Assembly: GCA_022316685.1 (NCBI GenBank) | Contig: JAKJHU010000039.1 | Location: 6,238,532 to 6,302,531, forward strand | Direction: 5' to 3' | From: Progne subis subis | Taxonomy: Eukaryota; Chordata; Aves; Passeriformes; Hirundinidae | DNA length: 64,000 nt | Program-made: the position numbers and the translations under genes | Notes under the pieces: model-generated | Told to the model about the DNA's origin: nothing | What the model saw: the letters and a program-made list of their open reading frames with translations, nothing else | Database searches by the model: none | Shown: positions 12,256-24,600 of the stretch, in pieces | Position numbering within the stretch: the stretch's first letter is position 1 | Layout of the letters: each line of letters starts with the position of its first letter

Positions 12256-15114
12256 TTTTAGCCCTTGACACAGTCCAGAGGGAACCGTGAAGACACAGGA
12301 GGAAAAAGCAGAAATCCCTGCCAAAAGACCTCAGGAATGATTGAGGGAAGATTTCTTGAGTAACGTGTTTAAATGCAGTTTTGAGATAGATATATGTTGG
12401 TGTGGTGCATAAATTATCACAAAGGCTTTCTTTCTGCAAAAGGGCAGGTTGTAATTTACCTCAATAACACACAGTCAAAAGCTCAGTCAAAAAGGGGCTG
12501 ATGTGGGGTTCTGAGGCATGGGTGGGGTGTGAGGAGCCCCAGGATCTGGGCAGGGACACCCAGGCTTGTCATGCCCTCAGGGCTGTGAGGGACATTGAGC
12601 CTGCTTGTGTGACCATCCTAGGCATGCTTATTTGAATGTAGCATTAGGACAGATACTGTGTATTTGAAATATAAAGTAAAATTGGGTCAATTCAGTCCTA
12701 TAAATGTAATTTATGTAGTTTAGCCACCAGAATTTGGTGTCGTTTCCTGACCTCAGGGTGATACAGCACTAAGACTCATCTAGGTTCAGAAACTCCTATG
12801 CAAAGACTCTGATCTGTGGTAAAAGCTATTAAGAATTTAAATGAAATATAATCAGGATTTGGATGCAATGTCATGGAAGTATCAGTGAGACAGAAGCTCC
12901 AGTTACAGTATCCTGTATTTAATGTTGTAAGGGACTTGGAAATGTTATTCTAAAACTGCGTGTAAGAGTCGTATAGTTCAAACGAAATTATTTTCCTAGC
13001 TTATAAGGATCCTAAATTTCATGAAATTCAGGCTTGTCTTATTATAGTTTTTGATCTTTCAAGAAAAAAAGTGAAGAGAATGAGAATTCTTTTGCTTTCT
13101 CTCCTTGATACGCTTTATCTCACTTGGCTTTGAGTTAAAACTGTGACATTCAATTAGGTGCTGAAAAAGTAGTCATTGATTTGATACAGAAAGAAAAAAA
13201 TATGAATAATTTCACATAGAAATACAATTTCTGTAGGATTTCCACTTATTACTATAAAGGAGTCTTTTTTCTTTTGTCCCTATCCTGCAAAGATTTTGAT
13301 GGGAGAATTCCCATATTAATACCTATAAATTAAGGTATTAAACAGAGCCAGAGGAGGGAGCCTCTAATTGCTCTATGAACACACTGAAAACCTGTTGAGA
13401 ATTACGGCAAAGTGAGAAACTTTTCAACTAAAGAAAAAAGCAAGCCTTTGTTGGTTCCTATAGCTTTTAATAGAAAAGTCCTCCATCTAAACACATTTAT
13501 TGTAGTTATCTTTTTCAGTGACTCAGTGCCATGTCTCCACGAAATCTAATCCATGAAATAATTGCAGCTGGTGCTGCAAATGCTGCCAATACTGCCAAAA
13601 ACCTCTTCCTGTCTTCAGACCTGGGCCTCCCTCCTTCCCCTGTCACAGCAGAGTGGTGCAGGTCCTTTTCAACTCGGGTTTGCCTTGCTTCTCCCCTCCT
13701 TTTGTCTTCCTTTCTGCCTTTTTCCTTCTTCCAAGCCTGTCCTGACCACAACTCCTGTTGCCTGCTTCATATGGCAGCAGTTTGGGGTGGGGAGCCTGGC
13801 AATGGGTTCTGTTCAAGGGACAGCAGTGAGATGGAGGCAGCATTTTTATCCGCCCAGATAAACGTGCGTGGAGGCAATCCACAGGAGGATTGTGGTCGTG
13901 TAGGTCAGTTCACTCTGCTTTGAAGAGTGCAGACACAGTGTACTCTTCACATCCTGAAAATGGTCCATCTATAGCTGATGAGCAGTCACTGCAGCTGTTG
14001 ATTCCTCTTGGAGGCTTTACTCAGTCCCCCTGCATGCTGCTAAAAATAATATTTGAGCAAAATATTACTTAAAAATGCAAACATCAGAATAATTCAGAAT
14101 GTGTGTATACTTTCTGGCTACTGTAGCATTCTGAATCTTCAAATTGCTACACCCATACAACCCTGCATCCTGTTTCTTTCTTCTTCAGCTTCCTGAGTCT
14201 GGGTACACAAAATGATATAAAATAAAGTCAGAAAAGTCTGAAAATCAGATTGCCTATAGGTTTGAAGTTCTCTGTATATGGCTTGTAGTAGTAGTTAAGT
14301 CCTTAAAACCCCTCTGTTTCTTGTTCTGTTAAACAAACCACTCACAATTATCTGACCGTATATAATCATGATTCACAGCAGCAAATGAACAGAAGCCTTC
14401 CACACACTGGCTAAAAGGACTCCTTCAGTCCTTCCTCACCCCCACAGGAATGAATTCTAGCAAGGATGAGCAATTAGAGCTTAAGCTAAGGGGTTAAGGC
14501 ACTGTGATTCCAAGCTGTAACAACTAATTATTAAGGGCCTGGCATTGAAGGGGGATTATAATCTTTACCAGTGAAGTCACTTTTTTGCCTTCATTTTGCT
14601 CTGCTGTTCCCACACTGATGAGTTATTTTAATATCAATTTGTATTTTACCTACTGCCTGTGGGCATGGTCAAAGCCTTAGCATGCAGTGAAAATTCTGTG
14701 CAAAGATTCCCTCCATCAGCTCCTGAACACTTTCCATCTTCTATTTGACAGGAAATATTTTCCAGAGTTTCTTCTTGCATGTGAGAGACACATGATAGAA
14801 AAAACTGCTCCCAAAAATTCCGGAGAAAGTATTAATTTAACACTTGTTCATTTTGAGATTACAGGTGCCATGTTTAAATTCCACCACATGTGGCTTTAGT
14901 TTCCTTTAGCTTATTTTTTTAAGGGATACATCCAAGACATAATGTTCAAATCCAGACCTGGGATCTTTCCAGGAACTGCAATGTTTTGCTTTATTCCATT
15001 GCTGAAGCGAAATATTGTTTTCCTGAGTTACAAGTGAACAAGGACCCTAAGGATTAGATATCAAATTGATAACTTCAAAAGTATGCAGTACAACTAAATA
15101 CTGCAGTAGTAGTT

Positions 15115-15150
15115 TTACTTCATTTTTTTTTTTTACTTCATTTTTTTTTC
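15115..15150 (+). repeat. Tandem duplication of a T-rich unit
   Basis: TTTTACTTCATTTTTTTT occurs twice head to tail, giving a short T-rich repeat. Confidence 0.75.
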
Positions 15151-15763
15151 CTTTCTTCCATTTTTTAGCATTATATCTCAAATAACCAGGTATGAAATGC
15201 TTCTCAAATGCAATTCTCTTCTAGCTGCTGTAGATAATCAGGCTTCAGATAAAAATCATGGCACTTCTCATTTTTATCCTCTGAATCTGTCATCTGATCT
15301 TCATATGCTTAAAATTCAAAATTTAGCTCCTTCCAAAAGTCCAGTTAGATGTTCTCAGTCCCTTGCAAGTGTTGCAAGCCTTTCACTGTAGGTTGATTAT
15401 GACCATTTTGCTCAGCTGGTGGCAAATATCAATTAGTGCATGCTTTTCCCTAGGATGATATGAACCTTGAATGTAAATGAAAGGAAAAAATAGGCATTAA
15501 AATTTCAACTTTTCATCTTCTGAAAACACTGTATGACCATCTTTGTGTCACACAGGCCTGGACTGCCACTGTCTGTTTCTCAAAACTCACTAGAATTATC
15601 TTAGCACGCTGTACTGCAGACAAAGCTTTTCAGTGTTCAGTTCTCACTGAAATGTTTTTCTTTCTTTACCCTCAGTCTCAGATTATCAGTCTGTAAAACA
15701 AGCTTGCTCTCAAAAATGTCACCTTCAATTGAAAAAGGAAATCAGAAAATAAAAGAAGTTGTC

Positions 15764-16100
15764 CGCCGTGGCTCCTCTGGGTCCCACTCTCAGCGTTGCA
15801 GGCTGCTCTGTTTCACTGCCCGGCTCGGTGTTGGAAAGCTAGGCTCTTGCTGTCCCCGCCGCAGCTTCTGCTGGGGCACCGTCCAGCCTTGGCGACACCA
15901 GAGGAGCACAGCTAGGCTCCCTTCTGGCTCACGGCCTGCACAGAGCAGTGACGGGCCTTTTGTCACCTCCTTCCCCTCCCCGCTATGCTGATGAGCTGAA
16001 GAAAAGCGATAGCGTGAGCCGTCACATGGCTTAGGACAATGGGCTGCCATCTGCGCCCCGGTATTTCTAGGCCCAACGCCGCTTCCCAAGCGGGGCTGGA
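15764..16100. promoter_or_regulatory. Isolated CpG-bearing GC-rich islet in the gene desert
   Basis: I count about 20 CpG dinucleotides in roughly 340 bases, against very few in the flanking kilobases. It includes CCCCGCCGC, AAGCGATAGCGTGAGCCGTC and CCAACGCCGCTTCCC. A weak CTCF-like string (CACCAGAGGAGCAC) lies at 15897-15910. No repeat family is recognisable. Conserved enhancers and promoters of long non-coding RNAs often look like this. The open frames across it on both strands have no recognisable protein content. Confidence 0.45.
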
Positions 16101-17327
16101 ATGGAAGGTGCAGAGCTCTGAAAGGAGACTGTGGATAAGTGAGACAAAAGTTTTCCTCATAAAGAATTAAGCAGGAAGCCATTGGTTTAGAGCCTTCTGG
16201 TTTGCTGTGCTTTGTGTTGTATCAAAGAGAATTGTGAAAGAGCTGGATGCCTGTCGTGGCATGCTAGGAATCTGAGAAAGTGATGACCCCAGCTCCCCAC
16301 ATAACTCTAGAACTGAGAGCTGGGATGTGCATGTCCCTCAGGTCTACAGAATTGTTTGCCTGGTCAGTTTTACTGTATGCCTCTGAAACTGGTAGGAATG
16401 TCTAAACCACAATCCTATTCTTGTGTGAATTTACTGAAAAGCAGAACACTGAGGTTTTGGCTCAAGTTCATGCTGAGAAAAAACTGTAGAAGCAAAGCAT
16501 TCTATTTAGGAAGCAGCTGTTTGTAGCTGTTGTGAATGTGCACTGGCCCCTAGTTCTTTTTCATAGATAACACATGCCCTCAGTTTTCAAAGCTCTCCAA
16601 TGCTTTTTGGTTTTCAGTCCAGCAGACAAAAGAAATCTTGTCTCTTACTGGAAGAAAATTTGCAGTTTTTAGGACCGTGGTGTTCCAGAAATAGTATGGG
16701 ACAGGAGAGTGCCACCCTGCCCTGGGAAGGCCTCTTCAGGTGGACGTTCAACTGGCTGCTGTATTTAGATGCCAGCAGAATCCAATTTATCCCTGTTTCT
16801 GGCCTACAGACAGAAAACCGCTTTGGTCTAGAAGGCAGCATAGTGTTGATGATTATCCATTCAGAGGGAGCACATACACAAGGCATGTCAGTATTCAGTT
16901 TTTGCCTGTGACATCTGAAACAATTCTTAAAATTTCTCTTCTGTGTTTTATCTTGGTGGGAGGTAAAATGCAGCAGAGAAACAGCTGCAGCCAAGTTAAA
17001 AACTAGAGTTCTCGGTCCAGTGCAGGTGTGCAGTGAATCCTCAGTATTCATGTCCTAGACCTCCTGCCTTCACACAGTGCTACAAAATTGCAGAAGACAA
17101 ATTTATAGCAGTAGCCATTATTAGAACAATTACTTGCTTGTTTACTGTCGAGTATGTTGTGCAGTACAGATAAATTTCTAAAACACTGAGACTTGTGCAT
17201 GTGGGAACTTCAATAAGAAAAGTGTTAATTTCTTCAGAACAGATTTTTAAATATATATTTTTTTGCAGCTCTAGAATTTGATTGCTGTTCTTCAGAAAGA
17301 GATAAGAACACTTGATACAGAGAATTT

Positions 17328-17355
17328 AGTAATACATTCAGAGTAATACATTCAG
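17328..17355 (+). repeat. 14-bp perfect tandem duplication
   Basis: AGTAATACATTCAG occurs twice with no spacer. Perfect identity suggests a recent replication-slippage duplication. Confidence 0.9.
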
Positions 17356-17827
17356 AGATGTAGTCTAAATTTTCCTCATGATTTCTCTAGTGCTGTCTAT
17401 AGCACAGAGACTTGCCTTGACAGGAAACAGGGGCTGTTTTTTGGTGGATGGAAGAGTGCCACAACAGAAATAAGGTGCTCACCCATGCTCTGTATTCTCC
17501 AGCTGTATCCCCCCAAAATACCTTCTTCCTTTAGGATTGGAAGCTGTGCTGATTAGTGACTAGAATAAGAGTGGGGATACTGAAGGTCTCTTCACAACTC
17601 TTGTCACTCATTTACTTTGGGATAATTGCCTCACCTTCCTTATTCCTAAATTTCCTAAGCTGTAAATTGTGAACAATCATATCTGTGACTTTACAAAGTC
17701 CTTTCACCAAGTTAAGTAATAAAAAGTGACTAATATCCATGAGACAAGTCTAGGACTGCCATCCTGTAGATGGATAGCATTTTCCCCAAGCATGCCAAAC
17801 AGCTGCAGCCTGTAATGGATTGCTTGC

Positions 17828-17850
17828 TTTTTTTTTTTTTTTTTTTTTTT
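17828..17850 (+). repeat. Poly(T) tract
   Basis: About 23 consecutive T. No adjacent gene-derived sequence suggests a processed pseudogene on the minus strand. Confidence 0.95.
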
Positions 17851-20800
17851 CATTTCCATGTGTAACATTTCTTCAAGAAGTGGGTTTGCAATGTTCAGTT
17901 TTGTTTAGCTCTGAATGTTCTAGCCTCTGTAGGTGTTGTTTGGTCTTTTCTTTGACTCAGGGGTGGTACTGCTGAGAGTTGCTAGGAAAATCAGGCTTCT
18001 CCTTTTTGTTTTTGTCACAACAGTTTAAGGCAGTTGATCTCCAGGTTTCTTTTGTGAGAACAGGAATCAGACTGCACCAGCTCTACTTTTTGTACGACAC
18101 ATTTTCATAGATGGAGAGAACCTGATGCAGGCTCCCAGGCAGTCATCATTCATGGAAAGGTTTGCATTTTCAATCACTTCTAAGAAATTCTGTATTACCA
18201 TCAAAGCAAACAATTCAGCCAACATTCAGCCTTAGTCTCCTCATAGCGGCAGCTTGAGTTTACATTAACAAAATTAGGATCACTTCCTTTGTTGGAAAGG
18301 GTGGGAATACTATCTTCGGTAAAATAATCATCCATCTCAAAGTAGAACTAGATAGAAGTTGGAAAACAGCATACCACTTGTACAAAACACAAGTAAACCC
18401 AGGCTCCTGGAGAATATAACAATGTATTTTCAAAGTTACACTGAAGGGAATTTACTGCCTACAGATAATTTTCAATTTGAATGATTTCATATAGGCCATG
18501 AGAACAGTCTTCAGACATTTATAGAGAAAAAGCAGTATGCAATCTCTTCACAGACTGGGGGAATAACTGAATAAAATTTTAATTTACATGACCTACCTCC
18601 AAAATTCTTTAAATGATAAGTACCCTAAAATTAATTTGCAGTCTAGCTCAACATTGAGTTCATAAAGAATGTGTGATTGATTCTAAATGGATGAAAGTAG
18701 TTACCTGAAACTAGTAATTGTTTCCTAATGAAGGGGGAATGCAGCTGACTGAGAGTGGGGGATCTCCCTAGTGTTAACCAGGTGACAGCTGTAGAAGCAG
18801 ATGCAGTTTCAAGGTGTCATTTCAAGAGATAATATGGTTGTGAGTTAAGGCAGCATTTTGTGGTCAGCAAGTGCATTGATACATCTGTATGCTTGGGATT
18901 GTGTAACAGTGTGAAATCGACCTCTTGTAGCGTTGGGTGATGATCCTTCTAACAAAGTATCCTTTCCCAGCCTTCTCAAAGGTTTTCATAATCATACATT
19001 CTTTCTTCTTTTGATCTGGTAAGATGGATGATGAACACAGGGCACAGGACTATCTGCAAAACAACAGTAACCAGAGGAGGCTGTGGAACAGCAGGATCTG
19101 GAAGAGCCTTTGCTGGGTGCAGGTCATCCACGAGTGTCTGTAGCATAAGGCCAGTCAGGTTCTCTTTCAGTAGAGGGGGATGTCTGTCATCACCTAATTG
19201 TTCCTCCTGCGAACTATTTGCTGGTTTCAGACCAGTTTAGCAATATTTTTTGAAGTGTGAGGGCTGTAGTCACTGGTAATGCTATTTAAAACAGTCCTCT
19301 GCCCTCATTTTTCTAACACCAAGTGCTACAAAGGAGGTGAAATGACAGATTTGCAGGACTGTGATTTCAGAGAAACACAGAGGTCACTGATGAGACCTGG
19401 TTACAGACCCTCTAATGTATATAAGTGCTTAACTCCCACTGAAGTTTTCTGCTTATTCGTTCTTAAGAAATTCCAGAGCATAATCTAAAATTAAACCTCT
19501 GATTTTTGTCTGTAGGGGAAGTTAATTAGCAAATCTCAATTTGCCCACCAATATCACTTTCATTTGGTATTAAGAGCAAGTTTAGCACTCAAGTCTCCTG
19601 TTGTTTTTTCATAGCAAACAGTCTCTGCTTATTATCATATTAAAGGAATGCCACTGGTTAAATCAAGCAATGAATATAAATAGCTGTATTACTGCCATCA
19701 GGCATCAGTGTTTATTTAGTGGATGTGAATCATGCCTGCCTCTTTGATCTGGCTTTGACTAAGCCAGTGCTGTTTTCATACAAAAAAAGGTCATTTGCAA
19801 ACGCTGCAAGAGAATGTATATATTAAACATGGAACTAATCAGTATGAAAGGGTCTTTGCTACTTTTACAACCCTGTGTGCTGCCACAGTGTCTTTAAGTG
19901 TTTTGAATTTCTCTGTGAGTACCTGGGTCCCTAAAGACACTTGCAGCTCTTTTCTTTGGACTAGAGAGGATCAAGATTGAAATCTGGGCCCCACTGAAAT
20001 CAGTGGCCATATCACTCTCAGCTCCCTGAAAAGGGCACTTATCTGGCAGCAGGGAGGACAAAAATAATCAAGGACAAAGCTGATTTATTTGTGGACTGAT
20101 TTGATTACAGTGCATGCAGGAAAGTATTTGAAAGAGAAATTAGTTTGTGCACAATCAGATAAGCAGGTAGACTCAGACCTACTTGTGTTCGTTACTCACA
20201 CTGAACTTTTATTATTTTTCGCTAAAGCAAAGATCCCGTGTGGAATTTTAAAGCTGAACCCACATGCCTTCCCTTCAACAAACTATATGCAGACTCTTGT
20301 GTGCATTGGAAAAGCAAACGACAACCCATAGATACTGCCAAAGTAATGTTATCGCAGTCATTGTGCTAAACAACTCAGAATGAGACTCATTCTGATGCCA
20401 AACATTAACCTGGGCAAAACAGCTGACAGGAATGGTGTTTATTCAATCATGGGTCATGACTGACCTCAAATGCTCTCCACTGAGGGAACTGGGGATGACA
20501 AGTGGAAAAATTGTAGAAATACCCAAACCATTAGGAGATTTCTGAGTCCAAAATGAGCATCCATCCCTCCCTCTCTTTTTTACTTCCACTATAATGCAAT
20601 GTCACACATATGTTTTAGGACTAAAAAGAAAGCAGAACCTCAAGGATTTGGGCAAATTTGGTTTACACTGCTAAATTTGTACCAAAGTTGGATCAGTTTT
20701 GCATCATTTGAGATTTCTTTTTTTATGACTTAATGTCATTTTGAATGTTAACCTTCCCTATGTTTATAGGATGTTTGTAGGGTGTTTGCATTATAGGTGT

Positions 20801-21213
20801 TGCAGAGAAAGAGTTTTAAAACAATTTGGAATTATATCTGTCCTAGGAAAGCACAGTGGACCGGTGAAATTTACCTTTCAGTTTTGGTATTTTCTAATCA
20901 AGTGAATTACGCTTTGTCTAACCTAAGGGAAAGGGTGAGAATTTTAAAGATGAGATGGTGATCATTTTGAACAGTGTAAAAGGAGAGTTTTGGTGTGTTC
21001 TTTTGCAAAGACAACATGCTCCTCATGGTAATGTTATGGTGTTCTCTTGACTGACGGTGAATTATTATGACAGAAACGGTTAACAAATCCAGCCAGAAAG
21101 GAATGATCCCAATGGCACAGAGAAAAGTCATTGAAGGGATAGCAGAGATAGGATTATGGGGGAATACCATCCATCTGGCCTCTTTGGACTGGACTGATTT
21201 ATTCTTTGAGTTG

Positions 21214-21646
21214 TTGGAGTGAGCTGAGAGAAGGGCAAAAAAGTTGGTGAAGGCTCTGGAGCACAAGTCCTGTGAAGAGAGGCTGAGGGAGCTGGGAGTG
21301 CTCAGCCTGGAGAAAAGGAGGCTCAGGGGAGACTTTATCACTCTCTACAACCACCTGAAAGGAGGGTGTAACCAGGTGGGGGTCAGTCTCTTCTCCTAGG
21401 AAGTGACAGTACAAGACAAAATGGCATCAAGCTGCACCAGGGGAGGTTCAGGTTGGACATGAGGAAGAATTTCCTCGCTGAAAGGGTGGTCAGACATTGG
21501 AATGGGCTGTCCAGGGAGGTGGTGCAATCACCATCCCTGGAGGTTTTCAAGAAACAACTAGATGTGGCACTTAGTGCTGTGGTTTAGTTGACAAAGACTG
21601 GACTTGATCTTGGAGGTCTTTTCCAACCTAAGTGATTCAGTGATTT
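21214..21646 (+). mobile_element. CR1 LINE, 5'-truncated, with ORF2 C-terminal remnant
   Basis: The + strand reads AGAAGGGCAAAAAAGTTGG into a frame starting at 21241 that gives [18 protein letters not shown], then [20 protein letters not shown] and [12 protein letters not shown], ending in a stop at 21397-21399. This is the C-terminal end of CR1 ORF2. After that the frame is broken by indels, although the nucleotide match to CR1 continues through GGGGAGGTTCAGGTTGGACA and TGGAGGTTTTCAAG. The 3' end, GGTCTTTTCCAACCTAAGTG, closes with degenerate copies of the ATTCTRTG octamer. It is an old, dead copy. Confidence 0.93.
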
Positions 21647-24600
21647 TAGTCCAGAAATGTGTGATACCAAGGCTCGAGATGAATAGAGTGACCGGATCTC
21701 ACTTATTTTAAGGGATGTTCCTAATTTCATTGACTGTTACATGAGTAAATGGAAGGTGAATCAATCAACCTTTTGTTTTGTTGACCCAATCAAAGCAATG
21801 TAAGTATTGATGGAAGCTGTTTTTCTTTGCACAGTTCAGCCTGAAGGAATGTAATATTTTAACACAAATGTAGCCAAAGCTTTAAGGTATGCATGGAACT
21901 ACATGCTTTCAATGAAAATCATGGCTGTGACTTCATGACCTTACCTCAGGCTTCTGCTTCTTGCACCTTTCCTAACAAAAAAAGACATGCATGGAAGAAT
22001 ATTTCTTAAAAAATGATGAATTGATAGATATATAATTTGTTATCCATGTTAGTGCACTGTTTCATTGACTGTAGAGATTGCAGTGTCCCAAATTGTGTAA
22101 GTACCTCCTCACCCTGGTAAGTGAGTCTACTGCTGTGCCTTGCAACTAGGTGTGCTGGCAGGCTTTCCTGTACAATATTTGAGAAGGAGGTTCTACAAAG
22201 TCAGTCTATTTCTCAAGACTTTTTGACATCAAAATATTTATCTACACTTTGTTCACTTAGTCAAAAGCATTTTCTGATTAGGAAAAAAATATTCAGTTTT
22301 GAGTATTTGTTGTGATCCAATATAGTGGATTCCTTCCACCAAAGCTTTCCACCATGGCACCAAAGTTCAGATTATGGTTCTCATGAGCACTTTAACAAGC
22401 GAAGCTGTTACAAACGGTACCTGAAGTAATAGCTTTTTTGCTGCATTAGTCTCAATGAACAAACTGGTGATATTGTGAAAGATATCTTCAACCTTTGCCC
22501 CCAGCACTGCTGACAACCCCTCCATGTGCTTTGGCAGCAGCTTCAGCAGGATCTCAGCTCAGAGAAACTCTGGGGTATGTGATGCAATGAGAGCACATTG
22601 GTACTTGGGCAGTGAGCCTGCTCACCTTGCCCCAATTCAGGTGCAAAGCCAAGTATTCTATATCATCATTAAACAAACAGCAGAAACTGTTGGACACACA
22701 GAGAAATATTTGCTAAATTACAGAATCTTATCAGAGGGAATGTGTTCTTGCTGTTTGTTAGTGGGACTTTCCAGGAACTGGAGATACATAGGGTCAGAAA
22801 TTCCTGGCAGTTTCAATGCAGCTGAGTGCACTCTCAGTGTCTATTTGAAACCACAGATCACATGCTCTCTTGCTCTCTCTTTCCATTCTGTTTCACTTCT
22901 TTATCAACTCTAAGCTGTGGAAAAGATCCATAACCTTAATTTCAATCCATGCCTAATGTTTTTTTGGCAATGCTTTTTAAAAACGGTCTGTGATGTCTTG
23001 TCTCATGATGGCCAGTAGAAGTCATCCTGATCCTGTTGAAAATGAGATCCTCATTACAAAACTTTTCCAATCCTCCCAGAGAACTGGATTATTTAGATGG
23101 GAATATAGATAATACAGATTACCAGGGCCCCAGCTCTACAATATACCATGTTTAAGGAAATAGCTATCTCCAACAGTGTCTTAGAATCTACAGACAGCAA
23201 TCCCTTCGGGAATTAACAACTTTGACAATTTTTTTTTAGTAGAATTAGCCTAGATTTCTAGCCATGAGAATACTCAGTAGATTTTGAACTGGCTAGCCAC
23301 TTTGAATGGAGAAGTGTAGAACTTTTAAGATTATTAGAGTCCAAGTGAGTCTTATTTGATAACCCTTCAGGAGAAAAGATTGCTATATGAGTCTAACAGT
23401 ATTCTACACCAAAGAATCCATCTGTATGGAGGATTTGAGTACTCAGGGCAAAATCTGAAGGCAAATATTAGACACAATAAACTCCAGTCAGGAGCATCTT
23501 CCTCATAGGAAGGGGAACCTTTTGTGCTGCTTGTAGAGCTCCCTGTCATTTCACACGTAATGTGTAAATACAATAGGAGGCTTGTATGTCTCTTATGCAT
23601 TATGTCTCCTCATTACCAGAGCACTTCATTTCCTGATAAGTGAATTTCTTGGTTAAAGAAGACTTTGAAAAACTGTATTTCAACTGTGGTGTGAGCACAC
23701 ACCACAATCATTATGGCACTCAGGTCCCATCCCATAAAAAAATTCTGAATTTGTGGGTGTCTACACACATGCATACCTCTGCATTGCCATTCTTTATTGA
23801 AGGATTGCAATCTAACCAGGTAATTAGGCCTGGTCTAAGGAGTCTGTTGAGCCAGTGAAAGTTTCAGATAACACAATAATGTCATATTTTATTTGGATAG
23901 CTGACTACGGAATCAATCAGTATTGTGCAGAGTTGTTCTGTAATAAGTGTTTCTATTATTAAATCATTTGGTTCTGCTGTCGCATTAATTCTTCTTAATA
24001 ACCAGTGTTTTCATTATTTATTTCTGAGTAAAGTGCAGAGCACAGTTATCAAGAAAAAGATTAATGAAAATGTCTTGTTGTATGTAGCTACTTAATAAAC
24101 TCAAAACCAGAGAAAGATTTCTCTTTTAATTGTTTTAAAAAATGTTCATCTCTCCTCTTTTAGTTTGCTATTGCAAGTTAAGTTCTTTGTGCTTTCAGCA
24201 TAAATGTGGATGTCTCTTAAATATTTATCATGTGTTTGCTCATGGCTTCTTGATCATCTGACTTCCTTGTATCAGCCTCTACTCTCTGCTGTGACTTGGG
24301 TCTTGTCCCAGACTGAGGAATATTCAGAAATCTTATAATGTCTCATACTAGTAGTTAATCTCCTGTGATGGATATGGTTCTATGACTATTCCTATCTGGT
24401 TTCTGCTCCAGTGAAGACAGACCAGTCTTTATTTCAAGAAATGACTCATATGCGAAGTAGCCTGCAGTTATTCAAACTTTCCTGGAGTGGTTTGCTAATA
24501 TTGTATGGAAGAAAGTGCTGGGATGCTGCTGACTATAAGCAGGCATGCTGGTACAGATTGTAACACAATATTCTGGCGCAAAGTTAGCCCTTATATCTTA

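Larger units (their letters stand above)
12256..21213. other. Intergenic DNA, no gene recognised
   Basis: The stretch holds the CpG islet at 15764-16100, short tandem and poly(T) tracts, and an HRE-like arrangement at 13862-13884. A GC-rich patch at about 12500-12640 just after the LTR is not assignable to a family. Open frames of up to 145 codons (for example minus strand 16614-17051) show no domain, conserved motif or exon signals. Confidence 0.7.

Noticed and set aside
13531..13923. 130-codon plus-strand open frame
   Set aside because: Overlaps other open frames on both strands in a pyrimidine-rich stretch; sequence not protein-like beyond the first 30 residues.
14942..14956. tRNA B-box-like string GTTCAAATCC
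   Set aside because: No A-box at the right distance and no cloverleaf can be drawn around it.
16614..17051. 145-codon minus-strand open frame
   Set aside because: No recognisable motif or exon signals; consistent with chance in a 64 kb window.
20907..21341. 144-codon minus-strand open frame
   Set aside because: Its C-terminal-distal half is antisense to the plus-strand CR1 element; the rest has no recognisable content.
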